This document shows positions 8,513-16,462 of a stretch of 64,000 nt of DNA, in pieces. The position numbers were made by a program, and so were the translations under genes. The DNA lies in the NCBI RefSeq assembly GCF_014229095.1, contig NZ_JAARZC010000001.1, positions 124,001 through 188,000 on the forward strand, read 5' to 3'. This stretch comes from Listeria cossartiae subsp. cayugensis. GTDB lineage: Bacteria > Bacillota > Bacilli > Lactobacillales > Listeriaceae. Position 1 is the first letter of the stretch, and each line of letters starts with the position of its first letter. Below the pieces are notes generated by a model. It did not search any database, had not been told where the DNA came from, and saw only the letters and a program-made list of their open reading frames with translations.

Positions 8513-8875
8513 TTGAATGAGAAAACAAATGATCAAGAGCGAGCAGTTTATAATCAATTAATTATTCAAAAAGAAAATCAGATGGATCGGTTGCTAGAAG
8601 ACCAAAAGGAAATTGAAAAGTCGCTTTATCAATTAGATGAAGATTTTCAAAGAGGTTTTCAGCAATTAAGGTGCTTGAATGAGAATAATAATGGTCTGGA
8701 CAAGGTGAAGTATTTTCGAGCTCAACAATGGGATGATGATTTGGAGAGTAGGCTTCGACGTCAAGTGCAGGATGCTCAGGAAGAATTTAATTATGTTTTT
8801 CAAAAAGAGATACACGAAATGGATGATGAACGAGAAGAATTATACAAAAAAAGGAGCGAGATTCCTTGGGACTGA
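8513..8875 (+). CDS. Coiled-coil T7SS partner protein (DUF3958, Lap2-like)
   Basis: A ~120-residue, highly charged, wholly helical protein with heptad-like Leu/Ile spacing. The pattern matches DUF3958-type Lap2 partners that sit between a DUF3130 gene and an LXG toxin gene. Two starts are possible: ATG at 8504, which overlaps its own ribosome site, and TTG at 8513, correctly spaced from TAAGGGATGAG; I prefer the TTG. The stop overlaps the start of the LXG gene by 10 bases, so translation is probably coupled. Confidence 0.75.
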   Translation: MNEKTNDQERAVYNQLIIQKENQMDRLLEDQKEIEKSLYQLDEDFQRGFQQLRCLNENNNGLDKVKYFRAQQWDDDLESRLRRQVQDAQEEFNYVFQKEIHEMDDEREELYKKRSEIPWD

Positions 8876-10488
8876 TTTATTCAAGTGGCGATTCGGAGCA
8901 GCTGATTGAAGCACTCTCTAAAAATTTAGCCAGTGGAAAAGATGTAATCACACAACTAAAAGCGGGAAGTAAGAAAATTATTAAGGCTGTGGATGGACGG
9001 ACATTATCGGGAGCGGCTTATACAGCTGGGAAGGATTTATTTGCTAATCTTGTGTTACCTACAATTGAAAAAGTAACATCAGCTTGTGATACAATTGAAC
9101 AAGAATTACACAGATACCAGTTATCCAATTCAATAGTTTCAAGTGAAGGCTACCTTGATGAGGATAATTTAAAGCAACAAATTGAGGCTAAGAAAGATAT
9201 GAAGGCATCAGCAGAAAGAACTGCTACCATAATGAATATAATGATGAGGACAAGTGTAGCTACAGCATTATTTGATACTGCACAAAATCGTAAAAGAGAG
9301 TTAGACCAGATATCTGAAGTTTTTCAGCAGGATATTGAAGAACTTCAGAAGAAACTAGAGAAGTTATATGAATTTGATGGACAAACAAAAAAATTATTTA
9401 CTAGCAGCCTTGATGAAATGAAATTAGCGATGCAAGGTGTTTTAATTTTAAATAATACAGCTGTAAATAGCGATGGGAGTTATCAACTTCCTGCTGGAGT
9501 AGATAAAAGCTGGTTTACTGAATTGAAAAGTGAAAAACAACAAAATGAAATGATAGAGAAGGAAAAGAATGCAGCAATTAAGGGGTTAAACGAGTTATTT
9601 GAGAAAAATCCAGCAGTGGCTATTGAAAAAATCAAAAATAATGATCGGTTATTCGGTTATGTAATCGGAGCTTTAGATAAGTTCCCGGAAGGACTTCAAA
9701 ATGCAGCGCTTGGAATCTTTATTGCACAAGAAAGTTGGAATAAGCTTCCAAAAGATGTCTCTACAAAAGTATTAAATAGTCCTAAATTCGCAACATATAT
9801 CAGTAAAACATCCATCGCCACCCAAGCAATTGTCTATAGTGGTTTAATCAAACTAAACGAAAAAGGGTGGAATGTACTCGCTCCAATGGGTTATACAATG
9901 AAAATTTTATCTAAGACCAGCGAGGGCGCAAAAGTAATAGCTGGATCTAAAGTAGGGTTTGATTTATTTAAGAAATTAGGGCCAGTTTCTGATTTTATTA
10001 AAACTCATAAAGTTGCATTGGAAGGTGCTGTTTATGTTGGAGACGGCTTAACGATAACAGCTTATGCATACGAAGAATACATTAACCCTAAAAGTCCGGC
10101 ATATGGGGATGCAAGCAAATCTGTGTATGGTGGATTAAATATGTTCCTGCAAAACGCAGGTCCTCTTGAGGGGGCGCAATATGCAGGACCAATTGGAGCT
10201 ATCGGGGGTTTTGTTAATTATTTTGGACAAGGTGGAGGACTATCAGATGTACCTTTACTAAACAAAATTCCTTTTATCAAAAATGGTTTGATTTGGATAG
10301 ATGAAAAACATACATTTATATCTGAGACTGAAAAGAAAGAATGGCTAGAGAAACAATATGAAATTTATGATGAAAGAAAAAAACATTTAGATGAAGGAAA
10401 TATTGGTGAAATTAAGGAAGATTGGTTTGGACAGCAAAAAGGACGTGTTGATGTAGGGGATTTTAACAACGGACTTCCCAAGTGGTAA
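8866..10488 (+). CDS. LXG-domain polymorphic toxin, TspA-like membrane-active type
   Basis: A 540-residue protein starting at TTG, with AAGGAGCG 7 bases upstream. Residues ~1-200 are an LXG domain: helical, opening MGLIYSSGDSEQLIEAL, with L-S-G at 47-49 and a coiled coil near 135-170. No nuclease, NADase or deaminase motif is seen in the C-terminal half. Residues ~300-470 are instead alternating hydrophobic and glycine-rich (GPIGAIGGFVNYFGQGGG at 441-458), as in pore-forming or depolarising toxins. The two DUF443-like genes downstream match the immunity type used against S. aureus TspA, a membrane-depolarising T7SS toxin. Toxin activity is inference; the LXG assignment is firm. Confidence 0.85.
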   Translation: MGLIYSSGDSEQLIEALSKNLASGKDVITQLKAGSKKIIKAVDGRTLSGAAYTAGKDLFANLVLPTIEKVTSACDTIEQELHRYQLSNSIVSSEGYLDEDNLKQQIEAKKDMKASAERTATIMNIMMRTSVATALFDTAQNRKRELDQISEVFQQDIEELQKKLEKLYEFDGQTKKLFTSSLDEMKLAMQGVLILNNTAVNSDGSYQLPAGVDKSWFTELKSEKQQNEMIEKEKNAAIKGLNELFEKNPAVAIEKIKNNDRLFGYVIGALDKFPEGLQNAALGIFIAQESWNKLPKDVSTKVLNSPKFATYISKTSIATQAIVYSGLIKLNEKGWNVLAPMGYTMKILSKTSEGAKVIAGSKVGFDLFKKLGPVSDFIKTHKVALEGAVYVGDGLTITAYAYEEYINPKSPAYGDASKSVYGGLNMFLQNAGPLEGAQYAGPIGAIGGFVNYFGQGGGLSDVPLLNKIPFIKNGLIWIDEKHTFISETEKKEWLEKQYEIYDERKKHLDEGNIGEIKEDWFGQQKGRVDVGDFNNGLPKW

Positions 10489-10535
10489 TGATAAGTTATA
10501 GAGATAGTTGAGATGAAAAAGATTAGGGGTGCAGA

Positions 10536-11369
10536 ATGGGAAAAAAAAATGAGTTTTTATCTTCTGTTTCTTTTGAGGAAGTAAAAAAAACCCTCAAATT
10601 AAAAGATATCTACGAAGTCATGAAAGGCGATAAAAAGCAAAGTTTCTCTATTGAACTGAAAAAGATAATTATCCTGCTGCTAGGATTAGCATTTCCAGTC
10701 TTAATGGTATGTAGTTTTGCTATAGATTTTGCAGGAGGCAGTTTCATTATTGCGAATAGTATCGTGATATCAGCAGAATTACTTATTATTCTTTTAATGT
10801 GCTATCAGCTTTTCAAAGCATATCCTCCTTTTCTAAGGAATTATGGGTATAAAACCTATTGCTATTCAATAGCTAAACTAGCCTATATTTCTTATTTTGC
10901 AGTAGGGCTTGGAATGACGAAAGGCAATTATATGATTAATTTTTCGGTATTTTTGATTACGATATTAGTTTTTCTGTATCTTTATAACAAGGTGGAGAAA
11001 AATATGATTTTAGAAGAAATTAATAAGACATTCAAGCAGAATTATAAAACTTCCAAAATATTAACTATCATGATGAAAATTTCCGGATTTTTAGTTGTAG
11101 TTGCGTTAGTTGGTATGCAATTTTATAGAATGAATAAGTCTTGGATTATGAATCTAACTGGGGTTAATGATGTTGTTACTAGTAACGGAATAGATGACAT
11201 GATAGGTATTGTTTTTGGAATTCCGCTATTACTGGTAATTACTTTAATCCCAACGTTTTTTCTGTTTAAAGCAAACCTTTTCGTTCGGGGGAAAGTGATA
11301 GAAAAATATGCAGAAGAATTTCGGGAGACAACTAATTTTACAGAGAAAGAATGGTACGGAGAAAAATAG
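10536..11369 (+). CDS. DUF443-like membrane protein, candidate immunity protein 1
   Basis: A 277-residue protein with about five hydrophobic segments (around 45-65, 70-95, 110-150, 175-195, 220-245) and a soluble charged tail ending in EEFRETTNFTEKEWYGEK. Topology, tandem arrangement and position after a T7SS toxin fit the DUF443 (TIGR01218) family, which in staphylococci includes the TspA immunity protein TsaI. It would protect the producer's membrane. The last 24 residues are almost identical to the next gene. Start at ATG with a weak GGGG site. Confidence 0.7.
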   Translation: MGKKNEFLSSVSFEEVKKTLKLKDIYEVMKGDKKQSFSIELKKIIILLLGLAFPVLMVCSFAIDFAGGSFIIANSIVISAELLIILLMCYQLFKAYPPFLRNYGYKTYCYSIAKLAYISYFAVGLGMTKGNYMINFSVFLITILVFLYLYNKVEKNMILEEINKTFKQNYKTSKILTIMMKISGFLVVVALVGMQFYRMNKSWIMNLTGVNDVVTSNGIDDMIGIVFGIPLLLVITLIPTFFLFKANLFVRGKVIEKYAEEFRETTNFTEKEWYGEK

Positions 11370-11371
11370 CT
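11297..11371 (+). repeat. Direct repeat copy 1 (3' end of immunity gene 1)
   Basis: About 75 bases covering the last 24 codons, stop and two further bases are repeated at 12087-12161 with a single visible difference (ACA versus ACG). The genes are otherwise diverged, so the repeat is recent or under gene conversion. Confidence 0.85.
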
Positions 11372-11400
11372 TTTAACAATGGCCTCCCAAGGTGGTAGAG

Positions 11401-12159
11401 ATGATGAAAAATGTGAGTTATGAAGAAGCGCGACATGCAATCAGTCCCAAAGAAATCGAACAACTTAATACAAAAAAGAAACATATATCTGGCTACATAG
11501 GTAAGATAGCAGGAAGTATTTTATTTGCCTTATTACTATGTTTACCAGCAATTAATTACTACCCAATATACCCGGCAGTAGCTTGTATTCTTTTAAGTGG
11601 TTTGTTAATTAAATACGTTGCTTTAAAACCTATTTTCAAAGTAACAAACTATAACTTGGTATTATTTTTAGTGTGGCAAACTGCTGCAATCTTTTTTATG
11701 ATTGTTTTTTTACGAGTAGAGGCAGATAGATATCACTTGATTCCATTAGTTTATATTATTTTGGGCTACGGAGGTTCTATTTTATTAATTCGGGCTCGAG
11801 TGAATACATATGTGAAAGAGATATTTGAAACGACAGCTAAATCTGGAAAAAGGGTATTCTCAAATACAATTACTAAAATTTTAGGAGCTTTTCTAGTTCT
11901 TGTTGTGATTGCTGCTCTATTTTATCGTGGAAATAAATGGTGGCTCATGAACATGGATGCCGCAGTAGGAAATTCGAGTTTTCTAGAATATGTTGTGTGG
12001 GGAGTCGGTTTGTTAACGTTGCTTATTGGCTTTACTTTATTGCCAACTTTGTTATTTTCGCCATCTCAATATGTAAAAGCAAGATTGATAGAAAAATATG
12101 CAGAAGAATTTCGGGAGACAACTAATTTTACGGAGAAAGAATGGTACGGAGAAAAATAG
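11401..12159 (+). CDS. DUF443-like membrane protein, candidate immunity protein 2
   Basis: A 252-residue paralogue of the preceding gene with the same membrane topology and the same C-terminal 24 residues, but only distant similarity elsewhere. The start at 11401 lies 5 bases after AAGGTGG; ATG at 11404 is also possible. Tandem divergent immunity genes behind one toxin usually serve against toxin variants of competitors; that is inference here. A terminator ends the cassette. Confidence 0.7.
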   Translation: MMKNVSYEEARHAISPKEIEQLNTKKKHISGYIGKIAGSILFALLLCLPAINYYPIYPAVACILLSGLLIKYVALKPIFKVTNYNLVLFLVWQTAAIFFMIVFLRVEADRYHLIPLVYIILGYGGSILLIRARVNTYVKEIFETTAKSGKRVFSNTITKILGAFLVLVVIAALFYRGNKWWLMNMDAAVGNSSFLEYVVWGVGLLTLLIGFTLLPTLLFSPSQYVKARLIEKYAEEFRETTNFTEKEWYGEK

Positions 12160-12161
12160 CT
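12087..12161 (+). repeat. Direct repeat copy 2 (3' end of immunity gene 2)
   Basis: The second copy of the 75-base repeat at 11297-11371. Recombination between copies would delete one immunity gene cleanly and keep a fused reading frame. Confidence 0.85.
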
Positions 12162-12168
12162 ATAAATC

Positions 12169-12203
12169 ACAAAAGTCCCTTTCATAGGAAAGGGGCTTTT
12201 AAC
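12169..12203. terminator. Terminator of LXG cassette
   Basis: AAAAGTCCCTTT / AAAGGGGCTTTT hairpin with flanking A and T runs, between convergent genes. Confidence 0.8.
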
Positions 12204-12964
12204 TAAACCAACCTCACCAAAACCCCAACATCCTCACAATACCCCAAACACCCACCAGCCATGTCCTTCGACGTAACCAACCAATCAAATTCCGCCAGCT
12301 CCCCGTAAGTAAGCAAAGCCGACTTATCCACCTTCGTATGATCCACCAGCAAAAATTTCTCCGTAGCTTTTTCCATCATATGGCGCTTAATCTCATACTC
12401 CAAAATATCCGAGTTCATCACCCCGTGCGTAGTCGAAAGCGCGGTTGCGGCCATGAAAGCTTTCGTAATATTGTATTTCTCGAAAAATCCCCAATTCTCC
12501 ACGCCAACAAAAGATTTAGTACTCGGTTTAAAAGTTGAGCCAATAACAATCAATTTTACATTATCCATTTCGCTCGCAAAATTAATCACATCTAAGCTAT
12601 TGGTAATAATAGTAATCTCCTTATCCATTGGCAGAGCCGCAGCGAGACAGCTGGTTGTTGTGCCGGAATCAATAAAAATCAAATCATTTTCTTCAATAAA
12701 ATCAGCCGCCTCTTTTCCGATAAGCTGTTTTTCCAGATGATTTTCCGTATCACGATTTTCAAATGGGTGGATTTCTTCGGGATTATTATAAACAGAAACG
12801 ACGCCACCATAGACTTTCCGGATGGTATTTTTTTGGAGCAGTTTGGCAATATCGCGGCGAACAGTATTTTTGGAAACATTGAATTGTTCGCATAAATCAT
12901 CGAGGCTAACACTGCCTTTTTCGTGAATTAAATTTTCTATCGCTTGAATGCGTTGTACTTTCAT
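12203..12964 (-). CDS. iolR: DeoR-family regulator of the inositol operon (IolR-like)
   Basis: A 253-residue DeoR regulator: HTH at residues ~20-50 (SLDDLCEQFNVSKNTVRRDIAKL) followed by the sugar-phosphate sensor domain with IGKEAADFI, DLIFIDSGTTT and ITNSLDV. Start set at 12962-12964, where AAAGGATGA lies 9 bases upstream; the longer frame lacks a ribosome site. It is divergent from iolA-iolB-iolC-iolD, so it is very probably the IolR repressor, which in Bacillus is released by a phosphorylated inositol breakdown intermediate. Confidence 0.85.
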   Translation of the reverse strand: MKVQRIQAIENLIHEKGSVSLDDLCEQFNVSKNTVRRDIAKLLQKNTIRKVYGGVVSVYNNPEEIHPFENRDTENHLEKQLIGKEAADFIEENDLIFIDSGTTTSCLAAALPMDKEITIITNSLDVINFASEMDNVKLIVIGSTFKPSTKSFVGVENWGFFEKYNITKAFMAATALSTTHGVMNSDILEYEIKRHMMEKATEKFLLVDHTKVDKSALLTYGELAEFDWLVTSKDMAGGCLGYCEDVGVLVRLV

Positions 12965-13072
12965 TTTAAATTCATCCTTTGGCAAAATTATTTCAATTAC
13001 ACTATTTATAACACATGCTCAAAAGGTTATCAACTGTGATTTTTTATGGTGAAGTTAGTGACAAAAATTAAA

Positions 13073-13101
13073 TTGACTCTTCAATTTTATTGGCTTAATA
13101 T
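13073..13101 (+). promoter_or_regulatory. Promoter of iol operon
   Basis: TTGACT (13073-13078), 17-base spacer, TAATAT (13096-13101), 58 bases before the iolA start. Confidence 0.7.
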
Positions 13102-13159
13102 GGGGGTATAAATCGATTGATGGTTAACTTATGAGTAATTTTAAGTGGAGGGATTATTT

Positions 13160-14626
13160 ATGGCAGATGTACGGAAATTAAAGAATTATATTAACGGTGA
13201 GTGGGTCGAGAGTAAGACGGATAAATATGAAGATGTCATCAACCCAGCGACGGGTGAAGTGCTGTGCCAAGTGCCGATATCGACACGCGCAGAATTAGAT
13301 CAGGCCGCTGTCATTGCAGAACAAGCTTTTGAAAAATGGGGCCAAGTTGCTGTGCCAAGACGTGCGCGCGTATTATTCGGATTCCAACAGTTACTCATTC
13401 AACATAAAGAAGAACTAGCAAGATTAATTACACTTGAAAATGGTAAAAATTTATCCGAGGCACGCGGTGAAGTGCAACGCGGAATTGAAAATGTTGAATT
13501 CGCGGCGGGAGCGCCAACGTTGATGATGGGTGATTCGCTGGCTTCGATTGCAACAGATGTGGAAGCGGCAAATTATCGCTATCCGGTTGGGGTTGTTGGT
13601 GGAATTGCGCCATTTAACTTTCCGATGATGGTTCCTTGTTGGATGTTCCCAATGGCCATCGCGCTTGGTAACTCATTTATTTTAAAACCATCCGAAAGAA
13701 CGCCACTTTTAATGGAGAAATTGGTGGAATTATTTTCTGAAGCAGGTCTTCCGAAAGGTGTGTTCAATGTAGTATACGGTGCGCATGATGTGGTTAACGG
13801 TATTTTAGAGAACGAAATAATTAAAGCGGTTTCTTTTGTTGGTTCTAAGCCAGTTGGCGAATATGTCTACAAAACTGGTAGCGCGAATTTGAAACGTGTG
13901 CAGGCTTTGACGGGCGCGAAAAACCATACGATTGTGCTTAATGATGCGGATATAGAAGATACTGTGACGAATGTTATTTCAGCGGCATTTGGATCAGCTG
14001 GCGAACGTTGCATGGCGTGCGCGGTTGTCACTGTGGAAGAAGGAATTGCGGACGAGTTTCTAGCGGCACTTCGAACAGCGGCGCAAAATGTGAAAATTGG
14101 CAACGGGCTAGACGATGGCGTTTTCCTCGGTCCTGTCATTCGCGAAGAAAATCAAAAACGCACGATTGCTTATATTGAAAAAGGCATAGAAGAAGGCGCG
14201 AAATTAACAGTAGATGGCCGGGAGACTGGACTTTCTAAAGGGCATTTTGTTGGACCAACAATTTTGGAAGAAGTGACGACGGATATGACAATTTGGAAAG
14301 ACGAGATTTTCGCACCAGTTTTATCTGTCATTCGTGTGAAAAACCTCCAAGAAGCAGTTCGGGTGGCGAATCAATCTGAATTTGCGAACGGTGCTTGTAT
14401 TTTCACAAATAATGCCAAAGCAATTCGCTACTTTAGAGAAAAAATTGATGCTGGAATGCTTGGTGTGAATTTGGGCGTACCTGCTCCGATGGCGTTTTTC
14501 CCATTTTCTGGTTGGAAATCATCCTTTTATGGAACGCTTCATGCAAACGGCAAAGACAGCGTAGATTTTTACACGCATAAGAAAGTTGTTACTGCGAGAT
14601 ATTCATTAAAAGGTTACGAAGAATAG
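13160..14626 (+). CDS. iolA: Methylmalonate-semialdehyde dehydrogenase (CoA-acylating)
   Basis: A 488-residue aldehyde dehydrogenase (mmsA/iolA). The catalytic cysteine is in [10 protein letters not shown], near residue 284 from this start, and the C-terminal block [22 protein letters not shown] is diagnostic of MMSDH. It converts malonate semialdehyde, the last intermediate of inositol breakdown, to acetyl-CoA and CO2. Start set at 13160, after GTGGAGGGATT. First gene of a four-gene operon with 8- to 16-base gaps. Confidence 0.93.
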   Translation: MADVRKLKNYINGEWVESKTDKYEDVINPATGEVLCQVPISTRAELDQAAVIAEQAFEKWGQVAVPRRARVLFGFQQLLIQHKEELARLITLENGKNLSEARGEVQRGIENVEFAAGAPTLMMGDSLASIATDVEAANYRYPVGVVGGIAPFNFPMMVPCWMFPMAIALGNSFILKPSERTPLLMEKLVELFSEAGLPKGVFNVVYGAHDVVNGILENEIIKAVSFVGSKPVGEYVYKTGSANLKRVQALTGAKNHTIVLNDADIEDTVTNVISAAFGSAGERCMACAVVTVEEGIADEFLAALRTAAQNVKIGNGLDDGVFLGPVIREENQKRTIAYIEKGIEEGAKLTVDGRETGLSKGHFVGPTILEEVTTDMTIWKDEIFAPVLSVIRVKNLQEAVRVANQSEFANGACIFTNNAKAIRYFREKIDAGMLGVNLGVPAPMAFFPFSGWKSSFYGTLHANGKDSVDFYTHKKVVTARYSLKGYEE

Positions 14627-14638
14627 GAGGGCGCAAAA

Positions 14639-15460
14639 ATGGGCAAACTGTTACGAAAACCGTTAAATGAAAAAATAGCGCCTGGCATTACGCTTGTGCA
14701 AGATATTAACCAAGGAAATTCGCCGCTAAGTTATGTTGGATTTCGGTTGATTGAATTGGAAAAAGATGCCGTTTATGAGGAAAACTTAGATGAGCTTGAA
14801 TGTTGCATTGTCGCGCTTACTGGAAAAATTTCGGTGAGTGAGGGCGACCATATTTTTTCGGAAATCGGCACAAGAGCGAACGTTTTTGAAAAAATTCCGA
14901 CTGATAGCGTGTTTATTTCTGGTGGACGGATGTTTCAAGTGAAGGCAGACTCTGAAAAAGCTCGTGTGGCGCTTTGCTATTCACCGGCTGATCGAGATTT
15001 ACCGACAACGCTTATTAAAGCAAGTGATAATTCGATTGAGCAGCGTGGTAAATATCAAAATAAACGACTGGTACATAACATTTTGCCAGATGTGAGTGAG
15101 GTTGCGAGTAGTTTGTTGGTGGTGGAAGTGTATACCGATGGCGGGAATTTTTCTAGCTATCCGCCGCATAAACATGACCGCGATAATTTGCCAGCAGAGT
15201 CACTTTTGGAAGAAAGTTATTATCATGAAATTAATCCTGAGCAAGGTTTTATTTTCCAGCGCGTCTATACGGATGATCGTGCGCTTGATGAAACGATGGC
15301 TGTGGAGCACCAAAATGCAGTTATTGTTCCGGAAGGCTATCATCCTGTTGGAGTTCCAGACGGATATGATTCGTACTATTTGAACGTAATGGCAGGGCCG
15401 AAGCGGGTTTGGAAGTTCCACAACGATCCAGATCACGAATGGATTTTAGAGCGAGACTAA
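14639..15460 (+). CDS. iolB: 5-deoxy-glucuronate isomerase
   Basis: A 273-residue KduI/IolB-type bicupin. The metal-binding cluster is visible in YPPHKHDRDNLPAES near residues 180-195 with the later Glu and His (EEYYH-like region and VIVPEGYHPV). It isomerises 5-deoxy-D-glucuronate to 2-deoxy-5-keto-D-gluconate. It sits 12 bases after iolA with AGGAGG before the start. Confidence 0.93.
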   Translation: MGKLLRKPLNEKIAPGITLVQDINQGNSPLSYVGFRLIELEKDAVYEENLDELECCIVALTGKISVSEGDHIFSEIGTRANVFEKIPTDSVFISGGRMFQVKADSEKARVALCYSPADRDLPTTLIKASDNSIEQRGKYQNKRLVHNILPDVSEVASSLLVVEVYTDGGNFSSYPPHKHDRDNLPAESLLEESYYHEINPEQGFIFQRVYTDDRALDETMAVEHQNAVIVPEGYHPVGVPDGYDSYYLNVMAGPKRVWKFHNDPDHEWILERD

Positions 15461-15476
15461 GAGGAGGACTTGGAGC

Positions 15477-16454
15477 ATGAATCTTAAAAAACATAGCGAA
15501 CGAAAATTTGATTTAATCACAGTAGGGCGCGCGTGCATTGATTTGAATGCGGTCGAATACAATCGTCCAATGGAAGAAACGATGACATTTTCGAAATATG
15601 TAGGTGGATCGCCGGCGAATATTGCGATAGGAACTGCGAAACTGGGATTAAAAGTCGGTTTTATCGGTAAAATTTCGGATGATCAACATGGTCGTTTTAT
15701 TGAAAAATATATGCGTGATTTAGCGATAAATACGGATGGAATGGTGAAAGATACAGAAGGCCGCAAAGTTGGTTTGGCATTTACGGAGATTAAAAGTCCG
15801 GATGAATGCAGTATCTTGATGTACCGCGAAAATGTGGCTGATTTATATTTAGCTCCGGAAGAAATTTCAGAAGACTATATCAAAGAAGCCCGCGTGCTGC
15901 TCGTTTCTGGTACAGCCTTGGCGCAAAGTCCGTCGCGGGAAGCTGTTTTAAAAGCAGTTAGTTTAGCTAGGGAAAATGATGTGATTGTTGCTTTCGAGCT
16001 GGATTATCGCCCTTATACTTGGAAAAACACCGAAGAAACAGCGGTTTATTATTCACTTGTCGCGGAACAGGCGGACGTGATTATTGGAACGCGTGACGAA
16101 TTCGATATGATGGAAAACCAAGTCGGTGGCAACAATGAAGCGACAAAAGCATATCTTTTCCAACATCAAGCAGAAATTGTCGTCATCAAGCATGGCGTGG
16201 AAGGCTCGTTCGCATATACAAAAGCAGGCGAAACATTCCAAGCACAAGCATATAAAACAAAAGTACTTAAAACATTTGGCGCAGGGGATTCCTATGCATC
16301 GGCATTCTTATACGGTTTGTTTAGTGATGAAAGCATCGAAACAGCGCTTAAATACGGAAGCGCGGCAGCTTCGATCGTTGTTAGCAAGCATAGTTCTTCG
16401 GATGCGATGCCAACAGCGGACGAAATTAAAGCGCTCATTGCGCAAGCCGAATAG
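15477..16454 (+). CDS. iolC: 5-dehydro-2-deoxygluconokinase
   Basis: A 325-residue PfkB-family sugar kinase. The N-terminal glycine motif (GGSPANIAIGTAKLG) and the C-terminal ATP-binding and catalytic base motif GAGDSYASAFLYG, near residues 270-282, are intact. It phosphorylates 2-deoxy-5-keto-D-gluconate at C6, giving the compound thought to relieve IolR repression. Third gene of the operon. Confidence 0.93.
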   Translation: MNLKKHSERKFDLITVGRACIDLNAVEYNRPMEETMTFSKYVGGSPANIAIGTAKLGLKVGFIGKISDDQHGRFIEKYMRDLAINTDGMVKDTEGRKVGLAFTEIKSPDECSILMYRENVADLYLAPEEISEDYIKEARVLLVSGTALAQSPSREAVLKAVSLARENDVIVAFELDYRPYTWKNTEETAVYYSLVAEQADVIIGTRDEFDMMENQVGGNNEATKAYLFQHQAEIVVIKHGVEGSFAYTKAGETFQAQAYKTKVLKTFGAGDSYASAFLYGLFSDESIETALKYGSAAASIVVSKHSSSDAMPTADEIKALIAQAE

Positions 16455-16462
16455 GAGGGATT

